From positions 6,008,001 through 6,072,000 of the forward strand of contig NZ_CP114036.1 in assembly GCF_026898115.1 (NCBI RefSeq): a stretch of 64,000 bases of DNA, given 5' to 3'. A model generated the notes under the pieces. The model did no database searches. It had not been told where the DNA came from and was given only the letters and a program-made list of their open reading frames with translations. Shown here in pieces: positions 40,804-48,726 of the stretch. Made by a program: the position numbers and the translations under genes. The stretch's first letter is position 1; the number at the start of each line of letters is the position of its first letter. Origin of the DNA: Streptomyces sp. S465. GTDB taxonomy: Bacteria > Actinomycetota > Actinomycetes > Streptomycetales > Streptomycetaceae.

Positions 40804-41931
40804 ATGAGGGCCAGCCCCCGCATGAGCGGAATCGCCGTGGCCGGCGCGGTGGTCTGCGCCACCATCGCCGTATGGGCGGGACACCACAAACCGTCGGCCG
40901 AGCCGCACGCCGCGCCCTCCCGGCCACCGGCGACACAGCCCCCCGCGCCGCGGCAGCCCGCCGACTTCGTGCCGTACGTCAACGCCTGGGCGGACGCGGG
41001 GGACGCGGGGGACGAGGGGGACGCGGGGGCGGGGAATGCGGGGTACGACATGGCCGCCGCGGCGGCGCGCGGGGTCAAGGAGTTCACGCTGGGCTTTGTC
41101 GTCGCCGGTGACGGCTGCGCCCCGGTGTGGGACGGCGGCACCCCGCTCGACGACCAGGCGCTGGAGCGACGGATCGAGGAGGTCCGCCGGACCGGCGGCG
41201 AGGTGCGGATCTCCTTCGGCGGCGCCGAGGGCACGGAGCTCGCCACCGTCTGCACCGACGTCCCGGAACTCGCCTCCGCCTACGCCGAGGTGATCGAGCG
41301 TTACCAGGCGACCAAGGTCGACTTCGACCTGGAGGGCGACGCGCTGGTCAACACCGAGGCCACCGCCCGCCGCGCCCAGGCGCTGGCGCTGATCCAGCGC
41401 ACCCACGAGGGCCTGAACATCTCCTACACCCTGCCCGCCATGCCCGACGGGCTGACCCCGCAGAGCGTCGCCCAGCTGGAGGCCGTCAAACAGGAGGGGG
41501 TCATCCTCTCGTCCGTCAACATCATGGCGATGAACTACAGCGGTGACCACACCGGTGACATGGGCGACTACGCCATCCAGGCGGCCACCGCCACCCAGGC
41601 CCGGCTCCGCGAGGTGTTCGGCATGTCCGACGCCGCCGCCTGGAAGATGCTCGCCGTGACACCGATGATCGGGGTCAACGACGTCACCGGCGAGATCTTC
41701 ACCCTGGAGGACGCGTCCGGCCTGGCGCGGTTCGCCGCGGACAACGGGATCGGACGGCTGTCGATGTGGTCCGCCGAACGCGACCAGCCGTGCACCCCGG
41801 AGACGTCCCCGTCCGCGGCCCCTACCGACCCCACGGCCGGCACCCCGGGCGCCGAGAACGCCGTCCCGAACACCCGCTGTAGCGGTGTCGCCCAGCGCCC
41901 CGGCGCCTTCGAGGCGGCGCTGAGGGGCTGA
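40804..41931 (+). CDS. Secreted GH18 chitinase-like protein
   Basis: A 375-residue exported glycoside hydrolase. The N-terminal segment (GIAVAGAVVCATIAVWAG) is a signal peptide or anchor, followed by a Pro-rich linker and a GH18-like barrel. The catalytic strand reads TKVDFDLEG: the DxDxE part with the acid/base Glu is intact, while the first Asp of the usual DxxDxDxE is Thr, as in a subset of actinobacterial enzymes. Other family features are FVVAGDGCAPVWDGG, VRISFGGAEG, VNIMAMNYSGD and RLSMWSAERD. AAGGAGGAG lies eight bases before the ATG. It is divergent from the deacetylase/glycosyltransferase operon, so it could trim that polymer and not chitin. Confidence 0.85.
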   Translation: MRASPRMSGIAVAGAVVCATIAVWAGHHKPSAEPHAAPSRPPATQPPAPRQPADFVPYVNAWADAGDAGDEGDAGAGNAGYDMAAAAARGVKEFTLGFVVAGDGCAPVWDGGTPLDDQALERRIEEVRRTGGEVRISFGGAEGTELATVCTDVPELASAYAEVIERYQATKVDFDLEGDALVNTEATARRAQALALIQRTHEGLNISYTLPAMPDGLTPQSVAQLEAVKQEGVILSSVNIMAMNYSGDHTGDMGDYAIQAATATQARLREVFGMSDAAAWKMLAVTPMIGVNDVTGEIFTLEDASGLARFAADNGIGRLSMWSAERDQPCTPETSPSAAPTDPTAGTPGAENAVPNTRCSGVAQRPGAFEAALRG

Positions 41932-41942
41932 CGGAACGCGCC

Positions 41943-41973
41943 GGGGCCGGGACGGCGACGCCGCCCCGGCCCC
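41943..41973 (+). terminator. Terminator after the GH18 gene
   Basis: The stem GGGGCCGG (41943-41950) with CCGGCCCC (41966-41973) has an inner GGCG/CGCC pair and lies just after the stop codon. Confidence 0.7.
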
Positions 41974-41985
41974 AAAGCACACCCG

Positions 41986-42221
41986 CTCAGGCCCCCGGCC
42001 GCACCGGGATGCTGGTCACGAACGGCTGGGCCGGACCCGGGGCACCTGCTTCGATGGCCGTCCTCGCATTGCTCGGCCCCGGGGGGCCTCTCAAGCTTCG
42101 GGCGGCTGCGCCGGACTCCGTCCGTCGAAGGGGGGCGCCGCACTTTTCGTGGGCTGAGTCCCGGTCTCAGGCCCCCGGCCGCACCGGGATGCTGGTCACG
42201 AACGGCTGGGCCGGACCCGGG
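41986..42221. repeat. Perfect 56-bp direct repeat, duplicated 3' end of the fumarase gene
   Basis: Bases 41986-42041 are identical to 42166-42221, offset exactly 180 bp. The second copy holds the last codons and stop of the class I fumarase gene; the first copy lies outside the gene. The 124 bp between them (42042-42165) carry no gene. The arrangement looks like the two ends of an integrated element that used the gene's 3' end as its attachment site and was later deleted, or a local duplication. Confidence 0.9.
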
Positions 42222-43828
42222 TCCGTGAAGAAGTCGTTCCCCTTGTCGTCCACCACGATGAACGCCGGGAAGTCCTCGACCTCGATCTTCCAGACCGCCT
42301 CCATGCCCAGCTCCTCGTACTCGAGGACCTCGACCTTCTTGATGCAGTCCTGGGCCAGCCGTGCGGCCGGGCCGCCGATCGAGCCCAGGTAGAAGCCGCC
42401 GTGGGCGTTGCACGCCGCCGTCACCTGCTGGGAGCGGTTGCCCTTGGCCAGCATGACCATCGAGCCGCCCGCCGCCTGGAACTGCTCGACGTACGCGTCC
42501 ATCCGGCCCGCCGTCGTCGGCCCGAAGGAGCCGGAGGCGTAACCCTCGGGGGTCTTGGCCGGGCCCGCGTAGTAGACCGCGTGGTCGCGCAGGTACTGCG
42601 GCATCTCCTCGCCCGCGTCCAGCCGCTCCTTGATCTTCGCGTGCGCGATGTCGCGCGCCACGACCAGCGGACCGGTGAGCGAGAGCCGGGTCTTGACGGG
42701 GTGCTTGGTCAGCTCGGCGCGGATCTCGTCCATGGGCCGGTTGAGGTCGATCCGTACCACGTCGGTCTCGTCCAGCTGCTCGTCCGTCGTCTCCGGCAGG
42801 AAGCGCGCCGGGTCGGTCTCCAGCTGCTCCAGGAAGACGCCCTCCGGCGTGATCTTGGCGAGCGCCTGGCGGTCGGCGGAGCAGGAGACCGCGATCGCGA
42901 CCGGGCAGGAGGCGCCGTGACGCGGCAGCCGGACGACCCGGACGTCATGGCAGAAGTACTTGCCGCCGAACTGCGCGCCGATCCCGATCTTCTGCGTGAG
43001 CTCGAAGACCTTCTCCTCCAGCTCCTTGTCGCGGAAGCCGTGGCCGGTCGGGGAGCCTTCGGTGGGCAGCTCGTCCAGGTAGTGCGCGGAGGCGTACTTC
43101 GCGGTCTTCAGCGCGTACTCGGCGCTGGTGCCGCCGACCACGATCGCCAGGTGGTACGGCGGGCAGGCGGCCGTGCCCAGCGAGCGGATCTTCTCCTCCA
43201 GGAACTTCATCATCGATGCCTCGTTCAGCACCGCCTTCGTCTCCTGGTAGAGGAAGGACTTGTTGGCCGAGCCGCCGCCCTTGGCCATGAAGAGGAACTT
43301 GTACGCACCGCCGTCGGTCGCGTACAGCTCGATCTGCGCGGGCAGGTTGGAGCCGGTGTTCTTCTCCTCCCACATGGTCAGCGGGGCCATCTGGGAGTAC
43401 CGCAGATTCAGCTTGGTGTACGCGTCGTAGACGCCGCGCGAGAGGGCCTCCTCGTCGCCGCCCTCGGTGAGCACGTTCTGCCCGCGCTTGCCCATGACGA
43501 TCGCGGTGCCGGTGTCCTGGCACATCGGGAGCACCCCGGCCGCCGCGATGTTGGCGTTCTTCAGCAGGTCCAGCGCGACGAAGCGGTCGTTGGCGCTGGC
43601 CTCCGGGTCGTCGAGGATGCGGCGCAGCTGGGCCAGGTGGGCGGGGCGCAGGTAGTGCGAGATGTCGTGCATCGCCTCGGCCGCGAGCCTGCGCAGCGCC
43701 TCCGGCTCGACCTTCAGGAAGGTGCGCCCATCGGCCTCGAAGGTGCTCACGCCCTCGGAGGTCACCAGGCGGTAGGGCGTGGTGTCCTCTCCTAGCGGCA
43801 GCAGATCCGAATAGGCAAACTCAGGCAT
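42167..43828 (-). CDS. Class I (iron-sulphur) fumarate hydratase
   Basis: A 553-residue fumarase of the 4Fe-4S class, catalysing fumarate to L-malate. The N-terminal alpha domain has VLPMCQDTGTAIVMGKRGQ (cluster cysteine), AACPPYHLAIVVGGTSAEY (second cysteine) and a third candidate in SCPVAIAVSCSADRQ. The C-terminal beta domain shows LSLTGPLVVARDIAHAKI, GYASGSFGPTTAGRMD and KGNRSQQVTAAC. ATG 43828 is preferred over 43837, whose binding site would abut the codon. The final codons are part of a 56-bp repeat. The enzyme would be oxygen- and iron-sensitive compared with the FumC at 35629. Confidence 0.95.
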   Translation of the reverse strand: MPEFAYSDLLPLGEDTTPYRLVTSEGVSTFEADGRTFLKVEPEALRRLAAEAMHDISHYLRPAHLAQLRRILDDPEASANDRFVALDLLKNANIAAAGVLPMCQDTGTAIVMGKRGQNVLTEGGDEEALSRGVYDAYTKLNLRYSQMAPLTMWEEKNTGSNLPAQIELYATDGGAYKFLFMAKGGGSANKSFLYQETKAVLNEASMMKFLEEKIRSLGTAACPPYHLAIVVGGTSAEYALKTAKYASAHYLDELPTEGSPTGHGFRDKELEEKVFELTQKIGIGAQFGGKYFCHDVRVVRLPRHGASCPVAIAVSCSADRQALAKITPEGVFLEQLETDPARFLPETTDEQLDETDVVRIDLNRPMDEIRAELTKHPVKTRLSLTGPLVVARDIAHAKIKERLDAGEEMPQYLRDHAVYYAGPAKTPEGYASGSFGPTTAGRMDAYVEQFQAAGGSMVMLAKGNRSQQVTAACNAHGGFYLGSIGGPAARLAQDCIKKVEVLEYEELGMEAVWKIEVEDFPAFIVVDDKGNDFFTDPGPAQPFVTSIPVRPGA

Positions 43829-44039
43829 TGCGGCCATTCCTCACTCGACGGGGGCTTCGGCTGACTTCGTCGACAGCGCGTCCATAAGCCTAGAACGGGG
43901 CAGACGAACGGGACCTGTGAGGTAGGGCTCAGTAGAGCCGGAGGCAGGGGCAAGGGCAGGGGCGGGTAGGGGAAGGATCAGGGACACTCCAGGGTTCGTC
44001 CCCTAGTCGCGATCTATCGCGTCTCAGTACGCTGAGCCC

Positions 44040-44702
44040 GTGGATGAGCAGCAGCGCGTGCCCCTGGCCAAGTCCGCCCCCGTTCCCGCACCCGCGCCCG
44101 CGGTGACCCCGGAGGCGGAGCTCCGCGCGTCCGACGCGGACCGCGACCGGATCGCGGACATCCTGCGGGAGGCCCTCGCCGAAGGGCGGCTCCAGCCCGA
44201 GGAGCACGCCGAGCGGATCGACGCGGTTTACCGCGCCAAGACCCTGGGCGAGCTGGAGCCCTTGGTGCGCGATCTGCCCGCCGCACCCCCCGTCCGTGGC
44301 GCCGCCTCGGCGCCGGCCGAGCGGCCGCGCACCCTGCCCCAGTCGGAGAACCTGATGGCGATCTTCGGCGGGTCGGTGCGCAAGGGCCGCTGGCGGGTCC
44401 GGCCCCGCACGAACGCCCTGGCGGTCTTCGGCGGTGTGGAAATCGACCTGACCGAGGCGGTGTTCGAGCAGCAGGAGATCGTCATCCATGTGGTGGCCGT
44501 CTTCGGCGGGGTGGAGATCAAGGTCCCGGAGAACGTCTCGCTGCGCAGTTCGGGCTCGGGCGTCTTCGGCGGCTTCGACGTCAAGACGTACGAGGCGCAG
44601 GACCCCGACGCACCGGTGATCCATGTCACCGGTTTCGCGGTCTTCGGCGGCGTGGAGGCCAAGCCCAAGCGGGGGAAGCGGCTGAAGAACCTGCGCGCGT
44701 GA
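44040..44702 (+). CDS. DUF1707 / LiaF-like C-terminal domain protein
   Basis: A 220-residue protein. Residues 25-80 form a DUF1707 (SHOCT-like) domain: ELRASDADRDRIADILREAL, GRLQPEEHAERIDAVYRAKT and LGELEPLVRDLP. The rest is a beta-helical domain of repeated AVFGGVEI units (four copies), like the cell-wall-active antibiotic response domain of LiaF proteins. No membrane helix is present. There is no Shine-Dalgarno sequence before GTG 44040, and a TACGCT sits at 44028-44033, so a leaderless transcript is likely. A role in envelope stress sensing is inferred from the LiaF relationship. Confidence 0.85.
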   Translation: MDEQQRVPLAKSAPVPAPAPAVTPEAELRASDADRDRIADILREALAEGRLQPEEHAERIDAVYRAKTLGELEPLVRDLPAAPPVRGAASAPAERPRTLPQSENLMAIFGGSVRKGRWRVRPRTNALAVFGGVEIDLTEAVFEQQEIVIHVVAVFGGVEIKVPENVSLRSSGSGVFGGFDVKTYEAQDPDAPVIHVTGFAVFGGVEAKPKRGKRLKNLRA

Positions 44703-44925
44703 GTCGCGGACGAGTCACGCATGAGCCGTGCACACATCGCGCCATAAGCGCTGAAGAACGGCCGTGCGGGGCCAAGTTCCGAGCGGGACAACGGTGTGCA
44801 TAAGCCCGCGCACAGCGGGTAAGGCTTGGTGCATCGTCTCTCGTACGGCTGATGGGGGTGCGAACGGGGCCGTACACCTCGAGGCGGGCAAGGGTGACCA
44901 CCGGAGCCGTCGTCAGGAGTAGACC

Positions 44926-45282
44926 GTGCTGCAACCGCATCAGCCCCTGCTGGAAGCCGCCGTGCCCCCGCAGCGCGTCCCCGCGCGGGATCAGGCCGGA
45001 CCCTGGCACTCGGAGGCGGTGTGCCGACGGGACGAGGCCGGACTGTTCTTCGCTCCCTCCAAGGAGCCCACGGCTGCCAGGCTGTCGCGGGAGGAGGCAG
45101 CCAAGCGCGTCTGTGCACGCTGCCCGGTCATGGTCGAGTGCCGGGAGCACGCGCTGCTCCAGCCCGAGCCGTACGGCGTATGGGGCGGGCTGACCGCGGC
45201 CGAGCGCCGGGTCGTGCTGGCCCGCCGCCGGCGCCGGGAGGCGGAGCTGCAGCGCGCGGTGCGGGTCGCCGCCGCGGGCTGA
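44926..45282 (+). CDS. wblI: WhiB-like regulator
   Basis: A 118-residue WhiB-family iron-sulphur protein. Four cysteines, C33, C63, C66 and C72 (VCRRDE ... RVCARCPVMVEC), match the cluster-binding pattern, and the GVWGGLTAAERR turn and a basic C-terminus follow. The family binds a 4Fe-4S cluster and acts as redox- or NO-responsive transcription regulator, usually with a sigma factor. The symbol rests on position between the fumarase and glpX genes, as for wblI in Streptomyces coelicolor, and is less certain than the family. Start GTG 44926. The 223-bp upstream gap shows no gene and should hold its promoter. Confidence 0.9.
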   Translation: MLQPHQPLLEAAVPPQRVPARDQAGPWHSEAVCRRDEAGLFFAPSKEPTAARLSREEAAKRVCARCPVMVECREHALLQPEPYGVWGGLTAAERRVVLARRRRREAELQRAVRVAAAG

Positions 45283-45296
45283 ACTCTTCGGGACTG

Positions 45297-45330
45297 GGGC
45301 CGGGTGCCGCCGGGAGGCGGGACCCGGCCC
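45297..45330. terminator. Terminator between wblI and glpX
   Basis: The stem GGGCCGGGT (45297-45305) with ACCCGGCCC (45322-45330) contains an inner GCCGCC/GGCGGG helix and is followed by TTGTC. Confidence 0.85.
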
Positions 45331-45345
45331 TTGTCGTCATCGGTC

Positions 45346-45417
45346 GCGCTCGGCGTTCCGTGCGCTCGGCGTTCCGTGCGTTCAGTGTTCTGTGCGCTCG
45401 GCGTCCTGTGCGCTCAG
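45346..45417. repeat. 16-bp tandem repeat, 4.5 copies, reaching into glpX
   Basis: Copies begin at 45346, 45362 (identical to the first, gcgctcggcgttccgt), 45378, 45394 and 45410 (partial). The last partial unit covers the glpX stop codon. The array lies between the convergent wblI and glpX genes. Confidence 0.95.
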
Positions 45418-46445
45418 CTCGGCCGTTCGAAGTCGACCGAGGCGTAGGCGCGCAGCTTGGCCAGCCGGTGGGTGGAGTCGATCTGCCGGATGGTGCCCGA
45501 CTTGGACCGCATGACCAGTGACTGGGTGGTGGCGGTCTCCGCGCGGTACCGCACCCCGCGCAGCAGATCCCCGTCGGTGATGCCGGTGGCGACGAAGAAC
45601 ACATTGTCGCCGCTGACCAGATCGTCGGTCTCGAGCACCTTGTCGAGGTCATGGCCCGCGTCGAGGGCGCGCTGCCGCTCCTCGTCGTCCTTGGGCCACA
45701 GCTTGGCCTGGATGGTGCCGCCGAGGCACTTGATCGCGCAGGCCGCGATGATGCCCTCCGGCGTACCGCCGATGCCCAGCAGCAGGTCCACGCCGGTGCT
45801 CTCGCGCGCGGCCATGATCGCGCCGGCCACATCGCCGTCGGAGATGAACTTGATCCGGGCGCCCGCCTCCCGGATCTCCTTGACGATGCCCTCGTGGCGA
45901 GGGCGGTCGAGGACCACCACGGTGACGTCCTCGGGGCTGGACTTCTTGGCCTTGGCGATCCGGCGGATGTTCACACCGGGGGGCGCGGTGATGTCGACGA
46001 ACTCGGCGGCTTCGGGGCCGGTGACGAGCTTGTCCATGTAGAAGACGGCCGACGGGTCGAACATGGTGCCCCGCTCGGCGACCGCGAGCACGGAGACGGC
46101 GTTGGCCATGCCCTTCGCGGTGAGCGTGGTGCCGTCCACCGGGTCCACGGCCACATCGCACTCCGGGCCGGTGCCGTCGCCCACGCGCTCACCGTTGAAG
46201 AGCATCGGGGCCTCGTCCTTCTCCCCCTCCCCGATGACGACGACGCCGTTCATCGAGACGGTGTGCACGAGGGAGCGCATGGCCTTGACCGCGGCGCCGT
46301 CCGCGCCGTTCTTGTCGCCACGGCCCACCCAGCGGCCGGAGGCCATGGCGCCCGCCTCGGTGACCCGGACGAGCTCCAGGGCGAGGTTGCGATCGGGAGC
46401 CTCGGGGCTGACCTCGAGCTGGGACGGCAGATGATGCTCGGTCAT
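45414..46445 (-). CDS. glpX: Class II fructose-1,6-bisphosphatase
   Basis: A 343-residue GlpX-type phosphatase of gluconeogenesis, hydrolysing fructose-1,6-bisphosphate to fructose-6-phosphate. Motifs: GRGDKNGADGAAVKAM, GEGEKDEAPMLFNGE, VDPVDGTTLTAKG (metal-binding Asp and Glu), LLLGIGGTPEGIIAACA and TGITDGDLLRGV. Family members act as the main FBPase in actinobacteria. ATG 46445 has GAAAGGTG upstream. It is divergent from the DUF4245 gene across 150 bp. Confidence 0.96.
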   Translation of the reverse strand: MTEHHLPSQLEVSPEAPDRNLALELVRVTEAGAMASGRWVGRGDKNGADGAAVKAMRSLVHTVSMNGVVVIGEGEKDEAPMLFNGERVGDGTGPECDVAVDPVDGTTLTAKGMANAVSVLAVAERGTMFDPSAVFYMDKLVTGPEAAEFVDITAPPGVNIRRIAKAKKSSPEDVTVVVLDRPRHEGIVKEIREAGARIKFISDGDVAGAIMAARESTGVDLLLGIGGTPEGIIAACAIKCLGGTIQAKLWPKDDEERQRALDAGHDLDKVLETDDLVSGDNVFFVATGITDGDLLRGVRYRAETATTQSLVMRSKSGTIRQIDSTHRLAKLRAYASVDFERPS

Positions 46446-46595
46446 CGGAACGCACCTTTCTGTACGGCGACGGCCGGTGAAGAGATGAGGGTGCTCATGA
46501 CTTTATCCGCTGATGAGGAGAGTGAGCAGATAGCCCCACGCATGAGCGCGGCCCTGTTGCGAGGTGCGGCGACCGGATGAGGGACGATAGGGGGC

Positions 46596-47144
46596 GTGGC
46601 AGGTATGCGTGGCAAAGAGACGGTCCGGGACATGGTGCTGTCGCTGGCGGCGATCGGCGTCGTCGCGGCGGCCATCTACCTCTTCGGAATTCCGCATGAC
46701 GAGGGCGCCAAGGACGCCGGGGTGAAGACGGTGGACTACCGCGTGGAGCTGGACACGGCCCGCCGCGCCGCCCCCTATCCGGTGGCCGCCCCCGACCCCG
46801 GGAGCCTGCCCGAGGGCTGGCGCGCGACCTCGGTGACCTACCGCCCCGCCGCCGCGGAGGACGGCGCGGTGTGGCACCTCGGCTTCCTCGACCCGGAGAA
46901 GGAGTACGTCGCGGTCGAGCAGAGCGACGGCAAGCCCGTGCCGTTCGTGGAGGACGTCACCCAGCAGGCGCGGGAGACGACGCGGACGCAGCGGATCGAC
47001 GGCAAGGAGTGGGTCCGCTACGAGGGCGACAAGTACGACGCGCTGGTGCGCAAGGAGCCGGGCGTGACCACGGTGGTCACCGGGACGGCGTCGTACGGAC
47101 AGCTGACGAAGATGGCCGCCGCGCTCACCGAGAAGAAGGGCTGA
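46596..47144 (+). CDS. DUF4245 membrane-anchored protein
   Basis: A 182-residue protein with one N-terminal membrane segment (MVLSLAAIGVVAAAIYLFGI) and an extracytoplasmic domain typical of actinobacterial DUF4245: YRVELDTARRAAPYPVAAP, LPEGWRATSVTYRP, WHLGFLDPEKEYVAVEQS, WVRYEGDKYDALVRKE and GTASYGQLTKMAAAL. Function is unknown; the family is commonly found next to glpX, as here, which suggests only conserved synteny. GTG 46596 follows AGGGG. Confidence 0.85.
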   Translation: MAGMRGKETVRDMVLSLAAIGVVAAAIYLFGIPHDEGAKDAGVKTVDYRVELDTARRAAPYPVAAPDPGSLPEGWRATSVTYRPAAAEDGAVWHLGFLDPEKEYVAVEQSDGKPVPFVEDVTQQARETTRTQRIDGKEWVRYEGDKYDALVRKEPGVTTVVTGTASYGQLTKMAAALTEKKG

Positions 47145-47213
47145 GCGCGACGGCCACGGGGCCCCCTTCGGGGCCGGGGTCCGCTGGGGATCCGCTCGGG
47201 GGACCGCTGACCG

Positions 47214-47804
47214 TCAGACCGTGGTGATGACCTGGTCGTAGTCCAGGCGGGGGCCGCGCGGGAACCAGGCGTCCTCGCCCGGCTTGCCGATGTTGATGAC
47301 CATCAGCGGGGTGTGGTCGTCGTCCAGGAACTCCTTCTGGACCCCGGCCGGGTCGAAACCGGTCATCGGGCCGGCGGCGAGACCGGCGGCACGGACACCC
47401 AGGATGAAGTAACCGGCCTGGAGCGCGGCGTTGAGCCCCGCGGCCTCCTCACGGGCGGGGCGCTCGGCGAAGAAGACGTCCTTGGCCTGCGGGAAGTGCG
47501 GGAAGAGGGCGGGCAGCTCCTCGTGGAACTCGTTGTCCGCGGCGAGGATCGCGACCAGCGGGGCGCTGGCGGTCTTGGGCCGGTTGCCCTCGGCCATGTG
47601 CGGGACCAGGCGCTCACGGGCCTCGGCGGAGCGGACCAGCACGATGCGCAGCGGCGACTGGTTGAACGCGGTCGGCCCGTACTTGATCAGGTCGTAGATC
47701 GCCTGCACCTGCTCATCGGTCACCGGCTCGTCGGTGAAGGTGTTGGCGGTGCGGGCCTCCCGGAAGAGCAGGTCCTGGGCGGCGGGGTCGAGAGCGAGAG
47801 TCAT
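47214..47804 (-). CDS. Nitroreductase-fold reductase (malonic semialdehyde reductase type)
   Basis: A 196-residue FMN-dependent oxidoreductase of the HadB/RutE subgroup of nitroreductases. Features are LLFREARTANTFTDEPV, IYDLIKYGPTAFNQSPLRIVLV (flavin-contact region), AADNEFHEELPALFPHFPQA and GYFILGVRAAGLAAGPMTGFD. Typical activity is reduction of small aldehydes or nitro compounds with NAD(P)H; no rut genes are adjacent, so the substrate is open. ATG 47804 is preceded by GAGG. An AT-rich inverted repeat lies about 55 bp upstream. Confidence 0.85.
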   Translation of the reverse strand: MTLALDPAAQDLLFREARTANTFTDEPVTDEQVQAIYDLIKYGPTAFNQSPLRIVLVRSAEARERLVPHMAEGNRPKTASAPLVAILAADNEFHEELPALFPHFPQAKDVFFAERPAREEAAGLNAALQAGYFILGVRAAGLAAGPMTGFDPAGVQKEFLDDDHTPLMVINIGKPGEDAWFPRGPRLDYDQVITTV

Positions 47805-47858
47805 GGAAGAAACCTCTGCACAAGCGGGGATATCGCTGACGGGCACCACTCTACGGCG

Positions 47859-47880
47859 TTTAGATTAATGTTCAACTAAA
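47859..47880 (-). promoter_or_regulatory. Candidate operator upstream of the nitroreductase gene
   Basis: TTTAG (47859-47863) and CTAAA (47876-47880) form an inverted repeat around ATTAATGTTCAA in a sharply AT-rich block, 55 bp upstream of the start codon. It could be a MarR/HxlR-type operator or promoter. Confidence 0.45.
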
Positions 47881-48404
47881 ATCCTGTCGCAGCACCACCA
47901 AGGTGCTCCGAATCACACCGCCCCCAAGCGTGCGCCCACCCCGCACACGGCGTCTGATCGCCCCCGTGCCCGGTCGCTCCGCACTCTGCCTGCCCGGCCG
48001 CCCGGTCTGCGATCGTCCTTGGAGCCGGCTCCCTGCCGGTCCCCGTGTGTCTGGCCGCCCCCCGGCCGCCCCCGAGCGCCCCGCACCCGGTGCCCGAGCC
48101 CGCCTGGCTGTCCTGCGCCTGGTCGCCCTGCGTTTGGTCGCCCCGGTTGTTGCGTGCCCGGTGTCCGGACGCCCCGCGCCTGACCGCCCGGTCTCCGGTG
48201 GCCCCGGAGCCGGTCGCTTTCGGTCGCCCCGCGTCAGGTGCCCGAGCCCTGCCCGGTCGCCCCGGTTCCCGAGCGTTCCGTGACAGGCTCCCGTACCTGG
48301 TCACCCTGCGTTCGGTCGTGTCCGGCGCCCTGTGTCCGAGCGCAGGCTTCCGCCCCCCCCGCTCGGTCGCCCCGCGCCCGCGGACCGGGCTCCGGCACCG
48401 GCGG
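47881..48404. other. Gene-free pyrimidine-rich degenerate repeat region
   Basis: Over 500 bp without a supportable gene. The plus strand is rich in C and T with loosely repeated blocks of the ggtcgccc(c/t)gcg type. Open frames on both strands translate to low-complexity Arg/Pro or Gly/Asp/Arg strings with no family resemblance. It lies between the nitroreductase promoter and the xseB stop. Confidence 0.6.
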
Positions 48405-48716
48405 TCAGCCCTCGGCGGTGGTTCCGGGGCCGTCCGGGGTCTCGGCCGCCCCTTCGGCCAATGCCGCGTCCAGCCGCGCCCGTGCGCCCTCCAGCCAGTG
48501 GCGGCAGACCTTTGCCAGCTCCTCGCCCCGCTCCCACAGGGCGAGCGAATCCTCCAGGCTGGTGCCGCCCGCCTCCAGCCGGCGCACCACCTCCACCAGC
48601 TCGTCGCGCGCCTGCTCATAGCCGAGCGTCGTCTCCGCCCGGTCGGCCCGGTCCGCCCGGTCGGCCCCCTCGACCTGCTCGGCCTGCTCGTCCGTCTGCC
48701 CCTGCGTCTTCGACAT
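48405..48716 (-). CDS. xseB: Exodeoxyribonuclease VII small subunit
   Basis: A 103-residue small subunit of exonuclease VII, which degrades single-stranded DNA from both ends. The core is GYEQARDELVEVVRRLEAGGTSLEDSLALWERGEELAKVCRHWL (typical XseB coiled region, residues 35-80). A Glu/Asp/Arg repeat N-terminus (ADRADRADRAE) and an Ala/Glu tail flank it. It starts 10 bp after the xseA stop, one operon. Confidence 0.93.
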   Translation of the reverse strand: MSKTQGQTDEQAEQVEGADRADRADRAETTLGYEQARDELVEVVRRLEAGGTSLEDSLALWERGEELAKVCRHWLEGARARLDAALAEGAAETPDGPGTTAEG

Positions 48717-48726
48717 ATCGCTCACC

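Noticed and set aside
41986..42221. Insertion sequence between the repeats
   Set aside because: The 124-bp core has no transposase fragment and no terminal inverted repeats; the flanking repeat is a gene 3' end, not a short target duplication.
45346..45417. CRISPR array
   Set aside because: The repeats are contiguous 16-bp units without unique spacers, and no cas genes are present.
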